Of a stretch of 6,563 nt of DNA, positions 1 through 5,723 are shown one piece after another (positions within the stretch are counted from its first letter, which is position 1; each line of letters opens with the position of its first letter). The stretch lies in the NCBI GenBank assembly GCA_030149405.1, contig JASBRM010000326.1, forward strand, positions 1-6,563, given 5' to 3'. This DNA is from Neptuniibacter sp. (GTDB taxonomy: Bacteria; Pseudomonadota; Gammaproteobacteria; Pseudomonadales; Balneatricaceae). The position numbers and the translations under genes were made by a program. The notes under the pieces were generated by a model that was given only the letters and a program-made list of their open reading frames with translations, was not told where the DNA came from and did no database searches.

Positions 1-549
1 TTGACGATCAGATGGGGAGTTTTCCAGTACCCATTTAACATCGTCGATGAAGCCCATACGTAGCATTTCATCGGCTTCATCCAGCACCAGAGCTTGCAGG
101 TTATCCAGCTTCAGAGTGCCACGGCGCATATGATCCATAACTCGACCTGGAGTACCTACAACAACCTGAGCGCCACGTTTTAACTGACGCAGTTGGGCAT
201 CATATGGCTGACCACCGTAAATAGGCAGCACGTGAAAGTCTTTTAGTTTACGCGCATAAGTCTGGCAGGCCTCAGCCACCTGAATAGCAAGTTCACGTGT
301 AGGAGCAAGAATCAGTAGCTGGGTTTCACGTTTCTTCAGATTTAATCTTGAAAGTAGAGGCAGTGAAAATGCAGCAGTTTTACCTGTACCCGTCTGAGCA
401 ATGCCCAGAAGGTCTCTTCCTTCTAACAGATGTGGAATACTGGCCGCCTGAATCGGGGATGGAGTTTCGTAGCCGATCTCATCGAGTACTTCTAAAACGG
501 GAGTAGCAAGGCCTAGTTCAGCAAATGACAGCTGATCATCTGAATTCAT
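1..549 (-). CDS. deaD: ATP-dependent DEAD-box RNA helicase DeaD/CsdA, N-terminal part (runs off left edge)
   Basis: I translated this frame by hand: it is open for 183 codons from ATG at 549-547 to the window edge. Visible helicase motifs, in order, are the Q motif (F9 and GYETPSPIQ ending at Q34), Walker A AQTGTGKT (51-58), motif Ia PTRELA (83-88), YGGQ (111-114), TPGR (133-136), DEAD (157-160) and the following EMLRMGFIDDV stretch. The run FAELGL, SPIQ, IPHLL, GRDLLG closely follows E. coli DeaD/CsdA as I remember it, more than RhlB, RhlE or SrmB. The family unwinds structured RNA in the cytoplasm, especially for ribosome assembly and mRNA decay in the cold. Only the first RecA-like domain is present; the second RecA domain and the basic DeaD C-terminal region lie outside the window. 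The start is supported by family alignment, although the ribosome binding site is poor (AGG about 13 nt upstream). Confidence 0.95.
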   Translation of the reverse strand, partial: MNSDDQLSFAELGLATPVLEVLDEIGYETPSPIQAASIPHLLEGRDLLGIAQTGTGKTAAFSLPLLSRLNLKKRETQLLILAPTRELAIQVAEACQTYARKLKDFHVLPIYGGQPYDAQLRQLKRGAQVVVGTPGRVMDHMRRGTLKLDNLQALVLDEADEMLRMGFIDDVKWVLENSPSDRQ

Positions 550-562
550 GTGTACGTGATTA

Positions 563-603
563 CCTATCTGGAATAGGGCAGTGCTGTATCGCCTTTGATA
601 CAG
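563..603 (-). promoter_or_regulatory. two hairpins in the deaD 5' leader
   Basis: In the predicted deaD leader a perfect 7-bp stem CTGTATC/GATACAG (603-597 with 590-584) encloses the loop AAAGGC. Closer to the start codon a 5-bp stem CCTAT/ATAGG (577-573 with 567-563) encloses TCCAG. The 3' arm of the second hairpin carries the only purine-rich AGG near the start codon, so folding could hide the weak ribosome binding site. Temperature-sensitive or autogenous control of deaD is an inference; E. coli csdA is known to be cold-induced with a long leader. No T-run follows either stem, so these are not intrinsic terminators. Confidence 0.45.
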
Positions 604-632
604 GAGTTGTCTGCGCCGGTGGGAAAGCGGGC

Positions 633-660
633 ATTATACACGTCACACCACGGTGAACAA
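633..660 (-). promoter_or_regulatory. sigma-70 promoter of deaD
   Basis: On the minus strand a TTGTTC -35 box (660-655) is followed after 16 nt by a perfect TATAAT -10 box (638-633). Transcription should begin near position 626, giving a leader of about 77 nt before the deaD ATG at 549. The promoter lies downstream of the response-regulator stop codon, so deaD can be transcribed independently of that gene. Confidence 0.75.
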
Positions 661-733
661 GAAGTGAGCACCTTTTTTTACGGATTTGTAATATCGGGAG
701 TCAGAATTTATGAAGCAATAAACTCAGTAAAAA

Positions 734-1528
734 TCAGCCTTCCAGAATATTGGCCAGCAATTTTTTAACCGTTGCGGGTTCGAAGGGTTTGTCCGTCATT
801 GCGTTTACACCTGCTTTGGCTACATTGCTTAAATGTGCCTGATTCGCTTCACTGGAAACCATCAGAATAGGTAGGTGTGAATAGTCAGATGAGGAACGAA
901 TCGTCTTGGTCAGCTCCAGTCCATTCACCTCGGGCATATTGTAGTCGGTAATGATCAGGTCAAAACCCTCAGGTAATAAGGTAATGGCTTCAGAGCCGTC
1001 GGCGGCTTCGGTGATGTGCTCAATGCTAAGATTTTCCAGAACCTTTCGAATCACTTTTCTGGCCATTCGGCTGTCGTCAACGAGCAGTACTCTTAATGAG
1101 GTGACATCGTAGTATTCAAGCTCCAGATCATCAGATGAGAGAAGATCCAGAGTTGAGTTTAGAGCCGTCACAAGATGTTGGTGCCCAAAGGGTTTTGGCA
1201 GTATTGCAACGACACCGGATTGTTTGAATTGATCCAGTTCACTATGGCGGGTTTCACTGGAAATAAGCATAAAAGGCAGATCACTGGTTTCCGGATTAGC
1301 TCTTATGCCACTGAGCAGATCCATAGCTGAGCCATCCGGGAAATAAAGAGCACTGATCACCAGATCGGGTTTGATGGCAGCAATGCGCTTTTGGGCTTCT
1401 TCTACCGAACTGGCTTCATCAATGTTTTCTACTTGTTCTTCACACAGCTCATTACGGATGATTTTCCTCTGCACGGCAGAGGGTTCAACCAGCAGAATGT
1501 TGAGATCAGACGAAGCAAGTTCAGACAT
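734..1528 (-). CDS. tandem-receiver (REC-REC) response regulator with a degenerate first receiver
   Basis: The protein has 264 residues from ATG at 1528-1526; a longer reading from TTG at 1558 adds ten residues that do not belong to a receiver fold. The first receiver (about 9-130) has the beta-1 stretch ILLVEPS, with E15-P16 where two acidic residues are usual. It has alanine 60 (LVISALYFPDG) where the phospho-acceptor aspartate should be, but keeps the PKPF lysine (K112). The second receiver (about 145-264) is canonical: D151-D152, phospho-acceptor D195 in DLIITDYNMP, S225 and K247 in TDKPF. No output domain follows, so it probably acts CheY-like through protein contacts in the cytoplasm, with only the second receiver phosphorylated. 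No histidine kinase gene is in the window, so its partner is unknown. It has no intrinsic terminator that I can see before the deaD promoter. Confidence 0.9.
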   Translation of the reverse strand: MSELASSDLNILLVEPSAVQRKIIRNELCEEQVENIDEASSVEEAQKRIAAIKPDLVISALYFPDGSAMDLLSGIRANPETSDLPFMLISSETRHSELDQFKQSGVVAILPKPFGHQHLVTALNSTLDLLSSDDLELEYYDVTSLRVLLVDDSRMARKVIRKVLENLSIEHITEAADGSEAITLLPEGFDLIITDYNMPEVNGLELTKTIRSSSDYSHLPILMVSSEANQAHLSNVAKAGVNAMTDKPFEPATVKKLLANILEG

Positions 1529-1544
1529 AAAAAGTACCAGCCAT
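1521..1544 (-). CDS. possible 7-codon leader ORF overlapping the response-regulator start
   Basis: ATG at 1544-1542 is preceded by GGAG (1554-1551) at an ideal 6-nt spacing and reads MAGTFYV before TGA at 1523-1521. The stop lies just inside the response-regulator gene, whose ATG (1528) has no good Shine-Dalgarno of its own. The arrangement would suit translational coupling or reinitiation. The evidence is only the ribosome-site geometry, and a candidate promoter with -10 at 1562-1557 would start transcription too late to include the GGAG, so it may not be used. Confidence 0.25.
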   Translation of the reverse strand: MAGTFYV

Positions 1545-1556
1545 AGTTTACTCCAC

Positions 1557-1584
1557 AATATACATTCAATGCTTTTAGACGCAA
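1557..1584 (-). promoter_or_regulatory. candidate sigma-70 promoter of the response-regulator gene
   Basis: TTGCGT (1584-1579), a 16-nt spacer and TATATT (1562-1557) lie on the minus strand. Transcription would start near 1550, about 22 nt before the ATG at 1528. That start would fall at the end of the GGAG of the small upstream ORF, so this promoter and a translated leader ORF are alternatives rather than companions. Confidence 0.35.
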
Positions 1585-1588
1585 GTGA

Positions 1589-1609
1589 CTTAGGTTAATA
1601 AATACTAAG
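1589..1609. repeat. CTTAG-N11-CTAAG inverted repeat
   Basis: CTTAG (1589-1593) and CTAAG (1605-1609) flank the AT-rich spacer GTTAATAAATA in the divergent intergenic region, just upstream of the candidate response-regulator -35 box. It could be an operator, but five-base arms can arise by chance. Confidence 0.25.
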
Positions 1610-1619
1610 GTTCATAACG

Positions 1620-1662
1620 GATCAATCATCCATGGATAATGGGCTGGATGATGTTGTTGATC
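1620..1662. repeat. long interrupted inverted repeat between divergent genes
   Basis: The left arm GATCAATCATCC (1620-1631) is complementary to GGATGA (1646-1651) plus TTGATC (1657-1662), leaving a 5-nt interruption (TGTTG) in the right arm. The 14-nt centre holds CCATGG across the inner edge of the left arm. Twelve matched pairs is unusually strong for this AT-leaning spacer. It lies upstream of both the response regulator (leftward) and the TraB/GumN gene (rightward), so a shared regulator binding region is plausible. No T-run follows, which argues against a terminator. Confidence 0.45.
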
Positions 1663-1703
1663 ATAGCGCGCTTAAACAGACAGACGCTGCTGAAAAACTT
1701 GTC

Positions 1704-1709
1704 TAGAAT
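1704..1709 (+). promoter_or_regulatory. possible -10 box for the TraB/GumN gene
   Basis: TAGAAT at 1704-1709 matches five of six bases of the sigma-70 -10 consensus and lies 30 nt before the ATG at 1740. I find no convincing -35 hexamer 16-18 nt upstream, so activator dependence or a wrong call are both possible. Confidence 0.3.
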
Positions 1710-1739
1710 GACAAAAAAACGCCTACTTGAGGAAGTCTT

Positions 1740-2594
1740 ATGAAACAACTGTTGGTATCTCTGTTAATCCTGTTCAGTACCGTTTCAGTGGCTGAAACAT
1801 CTCTGTGGAAGATCAGTAAGGGCGGAAATTATCTCTACCTTGCCGGCACAGTGCACTTGTTATCCGCTAAAGATCTGCCATTTCCAACTGCTTTTGACCG
1901 GGCGTATGACGATGCAGACTTGCTTGCCTTTGAAACAGATATTTCACAGTTGGATGACCCGGCTATCCAGTTCAGGCTTATGTCTTCTCTGGCATACACA
2001 GACGGCACCTTTCTGAATCAGAAAATCTCAAGCCAACTCTATCAAAAGTTAAATGATTATTTGATAAGCCGCGGATTGATGCCGAATATGTTTCTGAGTA
2101 TGAAGCCTTCGGGTGTCATGATGACGATGCTATCCATAGAGTTTAAACGCTTAGGGATCACGCAGGAGGGAGCAGATAGCTTTTACTTCCGCCGCGCGCA
2201 AAGGGAGGGCAAAGCCGTGGTGAGCCTGGAATCTGTTTCCGATCACCTGAGTTTTATCGCGACAATGGGTGAGGGTAATGAAGAGAAGTTCTTACAACAG
2301 ACCCTTGATGATGTTTCTCAGATAGAACCCATGATGGATGAGATTGTACGCAGCTGGAAAAAGGGTGATGACCAGGCTCTGGAAAAACTGGTGGTAGAAG
2401 ATATGAGGATAAATTATCCCAGGCTGTATAAATCTCTGTTAGTTGATCGTAACCTGAATTGGTTACCCATCCTGCGACAGATGTCGGAAACTCAGGAAGT
2501 CGAGATGGTCCTCGTCGGCGCTGCTCATGTGATAGGCCGTGATGGCTTACTGAACATGTTGCAGCAACAGGGTTTTACTATCCAGAAAATGTAA
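1740..2594 (+). CDS. secreted TraB/GumN-family (Tiki-like) protein
   Basis: The 284-residue product begins with a clear Sec signal peptide: lysine at 2, a hydrophobic run to about residue 16, and likely cleavage after VSVA at 18/19. The mature part carries the TraB/GumN (PF01963) hallmarks: GTVHLL with H39, FETD with E65, GADSF around residue 146, SLES with E164, and the C-terminal VGAAHVIGRDGL block with H263 followed by LLNMLQQQGF. The conserved GxxH pairs and glutamates resemble the metal-site residues of the related Tiki proteases, so a periplasmic metal-dependent hydrolase is plausible, but the bacterial substrate is unknown. The start is well supported by TGAGGA (1728-1733) six nt upstream. 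The next gene starts 19 nt after its stop, suggesting co-transcription. Length is typical for the family. Confidence 0.9.
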   Translation: MKQLLVSLLILFSTVSVAETSLWKISKGGNYLYLAGTVHLLSAKDLPFPTAFDRAYDDADLLAFETDISQLDDPAIQFRLMSSLAYTDGTFLNQKISSQLYQKLNDYLISRGLMPNMFLSMKPSGVMMTMLSIEFKRLGITQEGADSFYFRRAQREGKAVVSLESVSDHLSFIATMGEGNEEKFLQQTLDDVSQIEPMMDEIVRSWKKGDDQALEKLVVEDMRINYPRLYKSLLVDRNLNWLPILRQMSETQEVEMVLVGAAHVIGRDGLLNMLQQQGFTIQKM

Positions 2595-2613
2595 AGAGGT
2601 ACGTAACGACGTT

Positions 2614-3159
2614 ATGTTAGGAACGCGTGTAATCATGCTGGGAATGAACCAGTTTCCTGGAGAAGAGGACAATCAAAACGAAGCAGAAGTGATCGCAGTA
2701 GCTAATCATGAAATCCCGATGTTTTGGTTACTACTTTTTGCTGCTTCAGATATTCAGTTAATTGAAACTCAGGGCATGGCTCAGGATGCTTTGGAGAGCA
2801 CGTCCACAAAAAACTATCCTATTCTGATTGCTCGTAAAGAGGATGCGTTTGAGCAACTTTGCGCTCGAAAAAACGTGCTTGCTTTAGCTATTTCCGACAG
2901 TGATGCTCAACTCATGGAACGCTGGCTTACCCATCTGCAGCAAACTGAGTTTCCTGTTCTTGCGCTTGATACCTACGAGCTTTGGAACAACATGGATGAT
3001 CCCGAACAACTTTATCCTGATCTGGAAAACCTGCTTAACATTCTTCGTGATTCTTTGGATGTTGAAGGTAAAACTGCAGATGCTGCTTTTGCACAAATAA
3101 AACAAACCGGAAAGTGGCAAGAGAACAACTCAATTGCGTTAGCGGGATTTGGATGGTGA
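2614..3159 (+). CDS. conserved-looking hypothetical protein, probably cytoplasmic
   Basis: I do not recognise this 181-residue product. It has no signal peptide or transmembrane helix; its single hydrophobic patch, IPMFWLLLFAASDI (34-47), is short and looks like a buried strand or helix. It is acidic overall and ends in LAGFGW. Alternating hydrophobic stretches (YPILIARKEDAF, NVLALAIS, FPVLALDTYELWNNMDD) suggest an alpha/beta fold. The start is uncertain: ATG at 2614 has AGAGG 14 nt upstream, while ATG at 2635 (residue 8) has AGGA 12 nt upstream, and ATG at 2644 (residue 11) is also possible. It follows the TraB/GumN gene by 19 nt and probably shares its transcript. Its TGA stop sits inside the T-run of the terminator on the opposite strand. 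Coding appearance is good, and overlapping ORFs in other frames look like shadows. Confidence 0.75.
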   Translation: MLGTRVIMLGMNQFPGEEDNQNEAEVIAVANHEIPMFWLLLFAASDIQLIETQGMAQDALESTSTKNYPILIARKEDAFEQLCARKNVLALAISDSDAQLMERWLTHLQQTEFPVLALDTYELWNNMDDPEQLYPDLENLLNILRDSLDVEGKTADAAFAQIKQTGKWQENNSIALAGFGW

Positions 3160-3218
3160 AAAAAAACCGCCGCAGTAAGAGGCTGCTTTAGGCATAACCT
3201 ACGCAGCATTTGCGACGG
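3159..3218 (-). terminator. intrinsic terminator of the minus-strand operon, with a branched stem
   Basis: Read on the minus strand, CCGTCGCA (3218-3211) pairs with TGCGGCGG (3174-3167) over eight pairs including one G-U, and is followed directly by eight T (3166-3159). Inside is a second hairpin, GCTGC (3207-3203) with GCAGC (3186-3182), which itself encloses TAGG/CCTA (3201-3198 with 3192-3189). It lies 60 nt beyond the stop of the XRE-cupin gene. The opposite strand has no T-run after the stem, so it should work only leftward. Confidence 0.8.
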
Positions 3219-3277
3219 TGTTCAGGAAGGTTGTAAATAGTATAAACAAAAATGATCAGAAGTGGCTAGCCAGAACC

Positions 3278-3913
3278 TTAAGCCGTTACCCAGATCACTT
3301 CAGCATCCTCTTCACTGGTGGAAACCAGCGCGTGACCCATTTCACAGTCGTAGTATGCAGAGTCGCCAGAAAACAGTTCTATGGGTTCATAAAACTCTGT
3401 ATACAAAGACACTGTTCCGCGCAGCACAAACAGAAACTCTTCACCTTCATGGCGCACCCAATCGGAATACTCTTCAAAGCTTCTGGCTCTGACTGTCGTC
3501 CGGTACGGGATCATTTTTTTTGTACTTAACTGTGTAGCCAGCAGTTCGTGTTCATAGGTCGGAGTCGGGTACGGCTGACCTTCACCCCCACGAGTGATAT
3601 CCCTGCGGCCACCGGCGCCTGCTGTGCTTCTCGGTGCCGTAAAGAGCTGAGGCATATCGATCCCCAAGCCTTTGACTAGTTTGTTGACCGCACTGAAGGT
3701 GGGGGAGATCTGTTCGTTTTCAATTTTAGAAAGGGTTGAGCGTGCGAGTCCAGTCAGCTTACTTGCTTCTTCGAGAGTCAGGTTCTGGCTCAGTCGGATC
3801 TCTTTCACCCGTTTTCCTAATTGCATGGGCTCAACGGTAGCTTCACTGATACCGTTACGCTGAATGCCCAGCTTTTCTTTTTCCTCTCTAAGAAAATGCG
3901 GTTCGTCCGACAT
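3278..3913 (-). CDS. XRE-family transcriptional regulator with C-terminal cupin domain
   Basis: The 211-residue protein has a hydrophilic 30-residue N-terminal extension, then an XRE helix-turn-helix (about 32-90: LGKRVKEIRLSQNLTLEEAS, GLARSTLSKIENEQISPT) and a small cupin (about 125-209). The cupin shows RHEGEEFLFVLRG (H155, E158, E159) and the second motif SGDSAYYDCEMGHA (D184, H194), so a metal or small-ligand site looks intact. A Gly/Arg-rich linker (95-112) joins them. Such proteins are one-component regulators whose cupin senses a small molecule; PuuR, which controls putrescine use, is a characterised relative. The ligand here is not predictable. The start is firm: AGGAG (3925-3921) is 7 nt before ATG. 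It is the last gene of the leftward operon, 80 nt after the M48 gene, with its own probable promoter and a terminator downstream. Confidence 0.93.
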   Translation of the reverse strand: MSDEPHFLREEKEKLGIQRNGISEATVEPMQLGKRVKEIRLSQNLTLEEASKLTGLARSTLSKIENEQISPTFSAVNKLVKGLGIDMPQLFTAPRSTAGAGGRRDITRGGEGQPYPTPTYEHELLATQLSTKKMIPYRTTVRARSFEEYSDWVRHEGEEFLFVLRGTVSLYTEFYEPIELFSGDSAYYDCEMGHALVSTSEEDAEVIWVTA

Positions 3914-3936
3914 TAATCAACTCCTGATCGTTGGCT

Positions 3937-3951
3937 CTGTAACACAGTATA
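3937..3951 (-). promoter_or_regulatory. probable promoter -10 and overlapping operator of the XRE-cupin gene
   Basis: The minus strand has TATACT (3951-3946), a five-of-six match to the -10 consensus, but no good -35. The perfect 11-bp palindrome CTGT-AAC-ACAG (3937-3947 on the plus strand) overlaps the downstream edge of this box and the predicted start site near 3939. That position is typical of an autorepressor site for XRE regulators, which is an inference. Confidence 0.45.
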
Positions 3952-3993
3952 CATGCTTGCAGTTCAGTAATTTAGTAGCAGCAAAATTAATTC

Positions 3994-5034
3994 TTAACGC
4001 TCAATCTGATCTTGCTGGATCAATTGCTGAATCTTAGATCTGATCCTTATGGCACGTTCTGCAGTGGTGGGATGAGAAATGGATTGACCATGAGTAATAG
4101 TCGATGGATGCAGCCTTGCCATCTGTCGCCATACTTCATCAATTCCCTGTATGGGGTATCCTGCGTTTTGCATTAAACGCAGTGCTTCCAGATCGGCTTC
4201 AGTTTCAAAAGACTGACTGTAGAGATTTGCGCCAATACCTGTTGCAATCAATGGAGATGGGAAACCGGCACCTGCGAGTATCAGGTCGATCGCTGTACCA
4301 ATCGTGCCGTTGTTGAGCTTTTTAGGTATATGGTTCAGGGTATTATGAGCCAGTTCATGAGCAATGATAAAAGCCAGTTGTTCATCTTTTTGCAGAAACC
4401 GCATCAGGCCCGCAGTAATGATAATCCGGCTGCCGTCGGCATAGCCATTGACCGCATCGGAGGCGCTTAAAACCACGGCATAATCGCAGATGAGCTCAGG
4501 TGATATTGTTACGGTCAGTGATTTCCCCTGACGGATTAACTGCAATTCAATATCAGCGCCTTTAACCATAGCTGTATTAAGTTGCTTTATGGCATGAGCA
4601 GTCTTGTTATCAGGAATGTTCTCATGGTTGATCATTTTGATCTGATCACCGGGAAAGAGTTTATCTTTAGAGGGGCCTGAATCCAGTACATCCAGAACCT
4701 GAACATATTCAGACTTGCCATAAAGCTCTGTTGCTGCAGTAAGCTGTTCTTGTGGGTATTCGCTGCTTTTATGCAGAAAAATGCCTGCACTGTAGCGGGT
4801 GCGTTTGCCGCAATCATCAACTGCATTTTTTAACAATGGGCGTGCTACTTCTGCCAGACGCTTGTTCAGATCGGACTGATATTTAAACGCCTGCTGAAAT
4901 TGTATATTGCGCTCTTGTTGCAGGCTTTCTTTAGGTAACTCTTCAATGGAGATATCGGGTGTTGCACAGGCTGTTAAAAGCAATATAGATGCAGCAACAG
5001 ATAATCTCATTGAATGTTGCGAAAGCTTTAGCAT
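3994..5034 (-). CDS. M48-family metalloprotease lipoprotein with embedded PDZ-like domain
   Basis: The 346-residue product starts with a lipoprotein signal peptide whose lipobox LLTAC gives a lipidated C23; the residue after it is alanine, so outer-membrane sorting is expected. The zinc-protease motif HELAH (H226, E227, H230) lies in AFIIAHELAHNTLNH, with the third ligand probably E277 of FETEAD, and the late HPTTAERAIRI block (321-331) typical of M48 proteins. Residues about 85-180 (FLHKSS, VLDVLDSGPSKDKLFPGDQI, then VTISPEL) look like a PDZ domain placed before the catalytic core. A periplasmic envelope quality-control protease is the likely role; BepA and LoiP are characterised M48 relatives. 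Start is uncertain: ATG 5034 and ATG 5010 (residue 9) both leave a working signal peptide. It begins 20 nt after the upstream gene's stop. Confidence 0.9.
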   Translation of the reverse strand: MLKLSQHSMRLSVAASILLLTACATPDISIEELPKESLQQERNIQFQQAFKYQSDLNKRLAEVARPLLKNAVDDCGKRTRYSAGIFLHKSSEYPQEQLTAATELYGKSEYVQVLDVLDSGPSKDKLFPGDQIKMINHENIPDNKTAHAIKQLNTAMVKGADIELQLIRQGKSLTVTISPELICDYAVVLSASDAVNGYADGSRIIITAGLMRFLQKDEQLAFIIAHELAHNTLNHIPKKLNNGTIGTAIDLILAGAGFPSPLIATGIGANLYSQSFETEADLEALRLMQNAGYPIQGIDEVWRQMARLHPSTITHGQSISHPTTAERAIRIRSKIQQLIQQDQIER

Positions 5035-5054
5035 AAACAGCTGGATTCCGGTCC

Positions 5055-5543
5055 TTAAAGAATATCTGGGAATGGGAAGTCGTCTTCCATCATTCTGGGG
5101 TGTTGAGTGACATTGATGGCGTGTTCTAAATCAGAACCTTCGCGCATGGCATTGATCAGAACCGATAACACAAAAGTAATGGCGTAATACTCATGTTGAT
5201 CGCTGAGGAAGGGCAAACTGATATCTTCATGGGCCATTTTATTCAGTCGAGCAGCGAGTTGCGCAGCTTCGGCTTCATCAAGGCCCTCATCAAGGTCATG
5301 AGTAAGGCCGTAGATTTCATTGGGTAGCTGTTCGTAAAAGTAGTTATCAATTTTTAGGATCAGTTTGACCAGAACCGCATGCTCTTTGGCTTCGCTTAGG
5401 AATGGCAAAGTGATTTTTTCATTCAGTCGTTGAGCAATGGCAACACTCTCTTCATTACTAAGACGATGACGGGCAGAGCGTTTAGAGAAGAAATCTTTTA
5501 AGATTTTTTCGTATTGTTTGTCGCTGATAGAAATACTTGTCAT
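5055..5543 (-). CDS. uncharacterised protein with two tandem copies of a helical unit
   Basis: I do not recognise this 162-residue cytoplasmic-looking acidic protein. Two segments resemble each other: SVAIAQRLNEKITLPFLSE with following helix (about 33-68), and AAQLAARLNKMAHEDISLPF continuing LSDQHEYYAITFVLSVLINA (about 93-132). The shared pattern is an A-RLN helix, LPFLS, then a hydrophobic helix; copy two has four extra residues before LPFLS. The duplication is also visible in DNA: 5206-5222 and 5398-5414 agree at 15 of 17 bases, and ATTCAGTCG occurs at 5241-5249 and 5421-5429. The start is ATG 5543, preceded by AAAGAGA (5557-5551) at 7 nt, rather than TTG 5546. It lies 20 nt upstream of the M48 protease gene, so co-transcription is very likely. 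No signal peptide is present, so direct contact with the mature lipoprotein is not expected. Confidence 0.82.
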   Translation of the reverse strand: MTSISISDKQYEKILKDFFSKRSARHRLSNEESVAIAQRLNEKITLPFLSEAKEHAVLVKLILKIDNYFYEQLPNEIYGLTHDLDEGLDEAEAAQLAARLNKMAHEDISLPFLSDQHEYYAITFVLSVLINAMREGSDLEHAINVTQHPRMMEDDFPFPDIL

Positions 5544-5582
5544 CAATAATTCTCTTTAATTTTTGCTGCAGAAAGTAATCAG

Positions 5583-5588
5583 ATTTTA
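5583..5588 (-). promoter_or_regulatory. possible -10 box of the leftward operon
   Basis: TAAAAT on the minus strand (5588-5583) lies 40 nt upstream of ATG 5543 and matches five of six -10 positions. No clear -35 is present at the right distance, so this is tentative. Confidence 0.3.
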
Positions 5589-5633
5589 GGCTAGTTTTCT
5601 GGCTGCGGATAGTGCCGAGTTTATGGCTGATTT

Positions 5634-5639
5634 CATAAT
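5634..5639 (+). promoter_or_regulatory. possible -10 box of the LOG-family gene
   Basis: CATAAT at 5634-5639 matches five of six -10 positions and would give a leader of roughly 80 nt before ATG 5724. The -35 region is weak. Downstream, TTGATT (5668-5673) and AATCAA (5682-5687) form a 6-bp inverted repeat with an 8-nt centre that would lie in this leader. Confidence 0.25.
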
Positions 5640-5723
5640 TATTTGGATCTGAGGCATGATCAGGGTTTTGATTGCACTTGGAATCAATACAGAAACAAAA
5701 TGAACTTTTCAGGTCTTCATTTG

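Noticed and set aside
652..677. GGTG...CACC followed by seven T on the plus strand
   Set aside because: A terminator was considered, but the stem has only four pairs and no plus-strand gene ends here.
704..725. 8-bp AT-rich stem (with one wobble) just after the response-regulator stop
   Set aside because: No T-run follows on the minus strand, so it cannot be called an intrinsic terminator.
1529..1558. Ten-residue extension of the response regulator from TTG 1558
   Set aside because: The residues (WSKLWLVLF) do not belong to a receiver and the ATG at 1528 fits the usual receiver start.
1371..1598. 75-codon plus-strand ORF opposite the response regulator
   Set aside because: Low-complexity Ser/Leu-rich shadow of the receiver coding sequence, with no ribosome site of note.
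3218..3529. 103-codon plus-strand ORF opposite the XRE-cupin gene
   Set aside because: It is antisense to a well-supported cupin coding region and has no recognisable domain; treated as a shadow.
5643..5723. N-terminal extension of the LOG-family protein from TTG 5643 or ATG 5700
   Set aside because: The added residues precede the first beta strand of the family, and neither start has a better ribosome site than ATG 5724.
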